Part shown: piece by piece, positions 1-4,062 of the stretch
Numbering within the stretch: position 1 is the first letter of the stretch
How the letters are laid out: each line of letters opens with the position of its first letter
Assembly: GCA_030447125.1 (NCBI GenBank)
Contig: JAUJLZ010000086.1
Location: 1 to 7,210, forward strand
DNA: 7,210 nucleotides
DNA from: Acidimicrobiales bacterium
GTDB taxonomy: Bacteria > Actinomycetota > Acidimicrobiia > Acidimicrobiales > CADCSY01
Direction: 5' to 3'
Translations under genes and position numbers: made by a program
The notes under the pieces: model-generated
The model's database searches: none
Seen by the model: the letters and a program-made list of their open reading frames with translations, nothing else
Told to the model about the DNA's origin: nothing

Positions 1-424
1 AAGCGCCGATAGGTGCATCGTCGTGGAAGCGTCGGGCTGCCTTATTGAGCGCGCGTTATCGTGCGGCTCCGCAGCGCACCACGCCGGTTCCCGGGCGGCG
101 TAGCGGACGGTCGAGCGGCTGGCTGACCAGGGCGAAGTCTCGGCGTTAATGTTCGGCGCCAGCGGGTCGGGCTGTTCCTCCGCTCCATCGGTTCGCCGAG
201 CTTGGCGGGTGCCCGCGATCGCCGGTTGCGTGCGGCTTGGCGGTGGCAAGTTGGCCTGCTTCGTGCACTGATAGGAGCGGCACATTCGCAAGCTCGGCGT
301 CGACCGGCCGGCTCCGGCTCGGCTCGTATTTGAGAGGAGCCAAACATGGCTGTGAACCATTCGGTGGTGTGTACGACCCGAAGGAGACGCCAGCGGAGGT
401 GAAGGCGGCAGCGGGAAAGACTGT
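1..424. other. stretch without a recognisable gene
   Basis: I read both strands in all frames. The open frames here are short, Arg/Pro/Ala-rich and without recognisable motifs, as expected from GC-rich shadow frames. An ATG at 346 follows a purine-rich stretch (GAGAGGAG), but it opens only a 16-codon frame. No tRNA-like cloverleaf, CRISPR-like repeat or clear insertion-sequence end is visible. The minus strand lies where the missing C-terminal half of the acetyltransferase relic (ending near 425) should be, and no frame resumes a GNAT core, so the break there looks like a real junction. Best read as degraded accessory DNA. Confidence 0.5.
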
Positions 425-702
425 GGTGATCCTCGGCAGGTTCATCGCCTGCAATCAGCTGTCACGACCGCGACGCCCATCATGTTCGATCACGAAGATG
501 TCAGCCGCCTGCGAGACCGCCCGGTAGATGGCTTCGGTCTCGGCCATGAACGTTCCTCGACGAAGTCCCCTTCGCTGAACCACAGCACCCGAGGGTCGGA
601 CTGCCAACGTTTTGCCATGCGCCAGTCGACCTCGCTGAACGGGCGCAGCCGGAGGCGCCCGTCGAGCAGGACCCCGTCATGAGTCCGCAGCTCATCCTGC
701 AC
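425..702 (-). pseudogene. GNAT-family N-acetyltransferase pseudogene (N-terminal half, frameshift plus stop)
   Basis: Read from a possible GTG at 702, the minus strand encodes LLDGRLRLRPFSEVDWRM followed by AKRWQSDPRVLWFSEGD. This is the typical opening of RimJ/RimL-like GNAT acetyltransferases (beta-1, then the helix with the W-x-x-D-P pattern). After codon 552-550 the frame shifts: the homologous reading continues one base off, from ATG at 547, as AETEAIYRAVSQAADIFVIE, the next strand-helix unit of the family. A TGA at 457-455 stands where a Trp is expected (the next residues are LQAMNLPRI), which suggests TGG to TGA. Beyond about 425 no frame continues into the acetyl-CoA binding motif (R/Q-x-x-G-x-G/A) or the C-terminal half. 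The gene is therefore disabled three ways: frameshift, nonsense codon and truncation. The family call rests on pattern recognition; the original substrate cannot be inferred. Bases 703-913 upstream hold nothing I can assign. Confidence 0.6.
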
Positions 703-913
703 ACCCGCAGCGTAAGAACGCCACCAGGCCGGACGCTTAGGCCCTTGCGGTTGAACGTCCCTCGCCCGGAACGGCACGTGTCCGCGTACCTAACCTGACA
801 CGCCGCCTGCCCTCGACTGGAGGCGCTGCCGGTGTCTGCCGATCGCGCTGCACGCCGGCTGTCCCCGGCGAATGGGGCGTCGATGAGGTCGGCACAATCT
901 CCCGGACCTGTCC

Positions 914-1133
914 CTAACGCTCCTGTCCGAGCTGACGTGGTCGAGGGCCTGTCAGGATCGACGTGAGCGGCTTCTTTTGCTGTCTGGGTGCGCACGGGTG
1001 TCGGTGGGCTCTGCCAAGGGGCGGGTGGCCGAGCTGCGAACTGCGCTCACTGCTGCGATTCCTATTCATCGAGGGCCTGACCTACACCGGGTTCACGGCC
1101 TCGGTGCGACCCTGTCGTATGGGAGGTTGGCGA
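914..1133 (+). pseudogene. tyrosine recombinase/integrase relic (core-binding domain only)
   Basis: Pieces of a phage-type integrase core-binding (SAM-like) domain can be chained only by changing frame: LTLLSE (914-931), VVEGLS (937-954), RIDVSGFF (954-977), LLSGCARVSVGSAKGRVAEL (977-1036) and LRSLLRFLFIEGLT (1041-1082, running on as YTGFTASV to 1106). The ALRSLLRFLxxEGLI-type block is a hallmark of many actinobacterial XerC-like and element-encoded integrases, and the pieces lie in the expected order. At 1034-1047 the frame change coincides with a near-duplicated 7-mer (ctgcgaa, then ctgcgct), which looks like slippage. The relic may end with GGWR (1122-1133), matching the usual AGWR stretch. 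The catalytic domain with the R-H-R-Y residues is absent. No function is expected. The 3' end lies antisense to the last codons of the ATPase gene. Confidence 0.55.
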
Positions 1134-2163
1134 TCAGCAGGCGCTCGGCCAGCTCGGCGACGGCCCGGACGGCCGGTGCGCCGGGGCAGACGTCGACCGG
1201 CGCCAGGCCGGAGCGTTCCGCCTCGGCCACGCAGGGATCGAAGGGGATGCGGACCGCCGCCGCAAGCCCAGGGTGCTCGGGTTCGCCCCGGACGCGGTTA
1301 GCCACGACCACCGGTCGCTGGGACTCGACCATGGGCCAGAGGCGGCGGGCGGTCATCGCTGACGCCCAGGCCGGGCCCACCACCACCAGTGTGTCGCTGG
1401 CGAAGGCGTGGTAGCGCTCGAATGGGGTAGTGGGACCGGCCTCCAGGTCGGCGATGACGTCCCAGTCGGGCCGGCCAAAGCCGAGCAGGACCTGCACCAG
1501 GGCAGCGACCGAGCGCTTGGCCGTCTCCTTCTCGAGCGAGGCGATCTTGCCCACGCCGAGGAAGCGGACACTGTCGGGACCGGGAGTAGAGAACCGGTAC
1601 ACGACGTCGTCGGGGCTCACCTCTCCGCAGAGCTGCCACCCGTAGTTGGCGCCCGGGTCCTGCTCGATGGCCTCGTCGGGCAGCCCGGCCTCTCCGAGTG
1701 GCAGCCCCAGGCTGAAGGCCAGCCCCGGGTTGGTATCGAGGTCGACGGCGAGCACTTGGCGACCCTGGCGGGCGAGGAGGCGGGCCATGGTTCCCACCAG
1801 GACGGTCTTGCCCGCGCCACCCTTGCCCACCACCGCCAGGCGCAGGCCGAGGCTGCGGCGGGCTCGGAGCCTCACCTCGTCATCGACCACACCGACCTGC
1901 CTGAGGCTGCGCGTCTGGACGCCTCGCAACGCCTCCACGTGCTGGCCGATGTCGGTCCTCACCCGCTCGAAGACGGGGTGGTGCCAGGGTTGGAGGTAGC
2001 GTTCGTAGCCGGCGGCCTGGCGCTCCACGGCCAGCCAGCGCCGGCAACTCGCCACCGGGTCCTCGGCCCGGCCGGCGGCGACGATGGCCTCGCCCAAGAC
2101 CGCCCGCTGGCGACGCATGGTCTCGACGGCCCAGCGGTCCCTCGAGGTCAGTTCGGCGGCCAC
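1093..2163 (-). CDS. MinD/CooC-like P-loop ATPase with N-terminal helical domain
   Basis: Predicted cytosolic ATPase of 356 residues in the SIMIBI (MinD/ParA/CooC) class. A deviant Walker A, KGGAGKT, lies at residues 114-120 with both the signature lysine (K114) and the catalytic lysine (K119). The next strand has DLDTNPG (141-147), and the switch II strand reads ADLEAG (238-243), which resembles CooC-type nickel-insertion ATPases more than ParA. NRV at 289-291 and IPFD at 306-309 match the guanine-recognition and C-terminal regions of MinD/Mrp-like proteins. Residues 1-105 form a Trp/Arg-rich, probably all-helical domain (PW-HHPVFERVR-DI near 59-73) that I do not recognise. GTG at 2163 is chosen because it has an AGGG ribosome binding site 6 nt upstream and begins 8 nt after the upstream gene's stop; ATG 2118 is an alternative. 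An ATG at 2292 would overlap the upstream gene by about 120 bp and gives a low-complexity Arg/Gly leader. The last 13 residues (344-356) lie past the usual LAERL end helix. The substrate is unknown: metallocentre maturation, positioning and membrane-partner regulation are all possible. Confidence 0.85.
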   Translation of the reverse strand: MAAELTSRDRWAVETMRRQRAVLGEAIVAAGRAEDPVASCRRWLAVERQAAGYERYLQPWHHPVFERVRTDIGQHVEALRGVQTRSLRQVGVVDDEVRLRARRSLGLRLAVVGKGGAGKTVLVGTMARLLARQGRQVLAVDLDTNPGLAFSLGLPLGEAGLPDEAIEQDPGANYGWQLCGEVSPDDVVYRFSTPGPDSVRFLGVGKIASLEKETAKRSVAALVQVLLGFGRPDWDVIADLEAGPTTPFERYHAFASDTLVVVGPAWASAMTARRLWPMVESQRPVVVANRVRGEPEHPGLAAAVRIPFDPCVAEAERSGLAPVDVCPGAPAVRAVAELAERLLIANLPYDRVAPRP

Positions 2164-2173
2164 GGCCAGCCCT
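2164..2173 (-). promoter_or_regulatory. ribosome binding site of the ATPase gene, fused to the upstream stop
   Basis: On the minus strand the upstream stop TAG (2174-2172) runs directly into TAGGG, giving AGGG at 2173-2170 and a 6-nt spacer before GTG 2163. This arrangement decides the start and suggests translational coupling: ribosomes finishing the propeller gene are positioned to restart on the ATPase gene. Confidence 0.55.
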
Positions 2174-3866
2174 ACGCAGGGACCTCCCCGCCCGCCGGCC
2201 TGCCCGACCGCCTCGACGCCCGCACGACGACGAACAGTGCCAGGCCGGCGACACCGAGGGCCACGCCGGCCCCCACGATGCCCCACGCCCACTGCTGGTC
2301 GTCGCCCGCCCCGAGCGCCTCCGTGCCTGGGAAGCGGATCCGGGAGAGGTAGGCGTCCTCGGCGTCGCTGTCGTCGCCGGAGGGCCGGGAGTCCGCCCAG
2401 GCGAGATGGACGATCTCGTCGGTGGAGGCGATGCCGATCGGACCCCGGACGTCCATGTTGTTGAAGGTGGCACCCTCGGCCCCGTCGACGGTGGTCTTGG
2501 TCACACGGATGTTGGGAGACCAGCTCGCCCCGCCGTCGCTCGAGTGGCCGTAGTAGACGTCCCAGTAGCGGTTCTCGACCGCATGCCCCTGACTGGAGAC
2601 GGCTTGGCTGAAGGGGTCGTTGCGGAAGTCGTACCAGGCCACGTCGATGCGCCCGTTGGGAGCCACGTCGATCCCGGGGGTCAAGCTGTCCGACAGCCTG
2701 GCGGCGGTTGGAAGACAGCTAGGGCTCTCGGAGCCCTCCGGGCACCTCTCCGACGCCGATGAGGTGTCGTCGCTTATCTGAACCGGCTCGCTCCACGACG
2801 CTCCTCCGTCCTCGGAGACGGTGAAGTAGACTTCCTCGGAGGCCTCGCCGTCGCCCTCGGCCCCCGGGCTCTCCCCCCCGTAGACCAGGTACAGGTTCCC
2901 GCTGCGGGGATCCACCTCGGGGTAGGGGGCGCTGAAGTCCTCGACGTCCTCGAGGATGGGGGTGATCTCCCAGCTCCGCCCGCCGTCGGTCGACGTGAAC
3001 ATGAGCATCCGGCGCTTGGGCTCCGGGGCACCCTCAGGCACAGGGGCCGGCCATTCCCTGCTGAAGCTGTAGATCGTCCCGTCGGGGGCGATCACCAGCT
3101 CGTGGCTGAGGGCCCCGTAGACCTGCTCCCCGCGGGCGTCGCGGACGATGTCGATGGGCTCGCCCCACGTCTGGCCGCCGTCCTCGGAGATGGCGATGTA
3201 GGGGCGGAAGGGCACTTCGGCCTCGAGGGGCTGCAGGTCGGTCCCCCACGCGTTCCAGCGCATGGCCAGGTACAGCCGGTCCGGATCGTTGGGGTCGACG
3301 GCCAGGCTGGGGGACTTGTGCCAGGTGAAGGCCTCGACCGGCTCTCCCTCCTGCCGGTAGTCGGCCGGGTCGACAGTGACGAGCCCGGCCTCGGCGACGG
3401 TGACGGTCTGATGCGTCTGGCCCAGGTCCTCGGTGCGAGCGGCCAGCATGTGGATCGGACCGTTGGGGTGGCCGGTCTCGGGCGACGAGCCGGGCATGGC
3501 CACGTGCAGGGTGCCGTCGGGGGCGAACACCGGGTCCATGACCGGGAACAAGGGGCGCTGGTAGCAGAAGGGCAGGTCGTCGGGCATGAGCTCGGCCGTC
3601 TGGGTCCACGACAGCCCGCCGTCTCGCGATACGCGCAGCCCGCAGCCGCCACTGCGGGCGTCGCCCACCGCCATCACCACCGTCTGCGGGTCGTCGGGGT
3701 GCACGGCAAGTGCCGGGATGTCGAACAGCCGCACCGGGTTGGGGTTGCCGGTGACCTGGCGAGGAGCCTCCACCACCACCTCGGGAACGTCCTCTTGGGC
3801 GGCGGCGGGCACGGTGGTGCCCGCCAGGACCAGGGCGGACAGGGCGAGCAGCGTCTTGGCACCCAC
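2172..3866 (-). CDS. exported, membrane-anchored BNR/sialidase-like beta-propeller protein
   Basis: Predicted 564-residue surface protein. A Sec signal peptide opens it: MGAK, hydrophobic TLLALSALVLAGTTV, then PAAA|Q (cleavage near 23/24). Five Asp-box motifs (S-x-D-x-G-x-x-W) sit at residues 80-87, 227-234, 292-299, 351-358 and 442-449, with late strands such as IDVAWYDFR and VHLAWADSR; together these indicate a six-bladed sialidase-type propeller. A single C-terminal membrane span (about 528-548, WGIVGAGVALGV...) is followed by RASRR, so the propeller should face outward with a short cytosolic tail. Four Cys outside the signal could pair as C75-C101 and C375-C384. I do not see the N-terminal R-I/L-P signature of catalytic sialidases, so enzymatic activity is unproven; glycan binding or an unrelated hydrolase role is possible. 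GTG 3866 is chosen because the signal peptide starts there and a -10 box lies 7 nt upstream. GTG 3911, GTG 3920 and TTG 3887 are in-frame alternatives without ribosome binding sites. First gene of the operon with the ATPase. Confidence 0.87.
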   Translation of the reverse strand: MGAKTLLALSALVLAGTTVPAAAQEDVPEVVVEAPRQVTGNPNPVRLFDIPALAVHPDDPQTVVMAVGDARSGGCGLRVSRDGGLSWTQTAELMPDDLPFCYQRPLFPVMDPVFAPDGTLHVAMPGSSPETGHPNGPIHMLAARTEDLGQTHQTVTVAEAGLVTVDPADYRQEGEPVEAFTWHKSPSLAVDPNDPDRLYLAMRWNAWGTDLQPLEAEVPFRPYIAISEDGGQTWGEPIDIVRDARGEQVYGALSHELVIAPDGTIYSFSREWPAPVPEGAPEPKRRMLMFTSTDGGRSWEITPILEDVEDFSAPYPEVDPRSGNLYLVYGGESPGAEGDGEASEEVYFTVSEDGGASWSEPVQISDDTSSASERCPEGSESPSCLPTAARLSDSLTPGIDVAPNGRIDVAWYDFRNDPFSQAVSSQGHAVENRYWDVYYGHSSDGGASWSPNIRVTKTTVDGAEGATFNNMDVRGPIGIASTDEIVHLAWADSRPSGDDSDAEDAYLSRIRFPGTEALGAGDDQQWAWGIVGAGVALGVAGLALFVVVRASRRSGRPAGGEVPA

Positions 3867-3908
3867 CTGGGGGAAGATAGGGGCCAATGGAGAACGTCGC
3901 GGTAACGC
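3866..3908 (-). repeat. direct repeat copy A (promoter and start of the propeller gene)
   Basis: This segment is repeated at 3994-4031. The 22 bases at 3887-3908 match 4010-4031 at 20 of 22 positions, and CCACCTGGG at 3863-3871 matches 3991-3999 exactly. The interval between the two blocks is 15 bases here and 10 in copy B. Copy A contains the heptamer pair, the -10 box and the GTG start of the propeller gene, so it is the functional copy. Confidence 0.75.
3874..3879 (-). promoter_or_regulatory. probable -10 box of a leaderless promoter for the propeller/ATPase operon
   Basis: The minus strand reads TATCTT, then 7 bases (CCCCCAG), then the GTG start. A transcript would begin at or within two bases of the start codon, giving a leaderless or near-leaderless mRNA; this fits the absence of any ribosome binding site before GTG 3866. 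Leaderless starts are common in actinobacteria. No TTGACA-like -35 is seen at the right distance. That position is instead occupied by the heptamer pair, as expected for an activator-dependent promoter. Confidence 0.5.
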
Positions 3909-3909
3909 C
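3892..3909. promoter_or_regulatory. candidate SARP-type operator A (two heptamers, 4-bp spacer)
   Basis: On the plus strand: GAACGTC, spacer GCGG, TAACGCC, so the AACG cores recur at exactly 11 bp (3893 and 3904). SARP-family regulators bind heptameric direct repeats separated by 4 bp upstream of weak promoters, and the adjacent large gene encodes a protein with this DNA-binding and BTAD architecture. The pair covers the -35 region of the propeller promoter, with 12 bp between it and the -10 box (about 8 bp is usual). Binding by the neighbouring regulator is inferred. Confidence 0.5.
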
Positions 3910-3928
3910 ACGGGTGGCACCGGCAGCG

Positions 3929-3994
3929 TCAGCGCTGCGCAGAGGGGGGTATCAGCACTACCACGTCGACGGCGACCAGAGTCCTGCCGCCCAC
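3929..3994 (-). pseudogene. decayed duplicate of the propeller gene's signal-peptide start (21 codons)
   Basis: Downstream (minus strand) of repeat copy B, a GTG at 3994 sits where GTG 3866 sits relative to copy A. It opens a 21-codon frame reading VGGRTLVAVDVVVL before a TGA at 3931-3929. The genuine signal peptide reads VGAKTLLALSALVL: seven of 14 residues are identical and most of the rest are conservative, and the first 24 bases agree at 19. No -10 box like TATCTT remains upstream. Best explained as the stump of a duplicated 5' gene end; a functional leader peptide is less likely. Confidence 0.5.
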
Positions 3995-4031
3995 CTGGGT
4001 CAGGGAGCGATGGAGAACGTTGCGGGAACGC
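3992..4031 (-). repeat. direct repeat copy B
   Basis: Second copy of the module at 3866-3908, offset by 123 bp in the heptamer block and by 128 bp at the GTG, owing to a 5-base deletion in the interval that also removes the -10 box. The heptamer block is retained almost perfectly, which suggests selection on it as an operator, perhaps now for the divergent regulator gene starting 31 bp downstream at 4063. Confidence 0.7.
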
Positions 4032-4032
4032 G
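4015..4032. promoter_or_regulatory. candidate SARP-type operator B (two heptamers, 4-bp spacer)
   Basis: On the plus strand: GAACGTT, spacer GCGG, GAACGCG, with AACG cores at 4016 and 4027, again exactly 11 bp apart and with the same spacer as operator A. It ends 30 bp before the regulator's GTG start. A protein bound here could overlap the regulator's own promoter or block its early transcription, so autoregulation is a reasonable inference. No convincing plus-strand -10 box is visible. Confidence 0.45.
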
Positions 4033-4045
4033 GAAGCCGGACGGA

Positions 4046-4051
4046 GAAGGG
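4046..4051 (+). promoter_or_regulatory. ribosome binding site of the large regulator
   Basis: GAAGGG within the purine run GGAGAAGGG (4043-4051) lies 11 nt before GTG 4063. The spacing is slightly long, but this is the only Shine-Dalgarno-like run in front of the point where family similarity begins, and it supports GTG 4063 as the start. The frame stays open far upstream but contains no start codon close by and only Arg/Gly-rich sequence. Confidence 0.5.
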
Positions 4052-4062
4052 AACCCACCAGG

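Noticed and set aside
237..527. Plus-strand frame containing GGVYDPKETPAEVKAAAGKT, which looks protein-like.
   Set aside because: Its 3' part is antisense to the recognisable acetyltransferase relic, its start has no ribosome binding site, and no family is evident.
2164..2292. Upstream ATG at 2292 giving a longer ATPase.
   Set aside because: It would overlap the propeller's membrane-anchor codons, has an Arg/Gly-rich leader typical of a shadow frame, and a better start with a ribosome binding site exists at 2163.
1408..2352. Long plus-strand open frame (314 codons) opposite the ATPase gene.
   Set aside because: It is the antisense shadow of the ATPase: no family motifs, and the opposite strand carries Walker A, switch and IPFD motifs in order.
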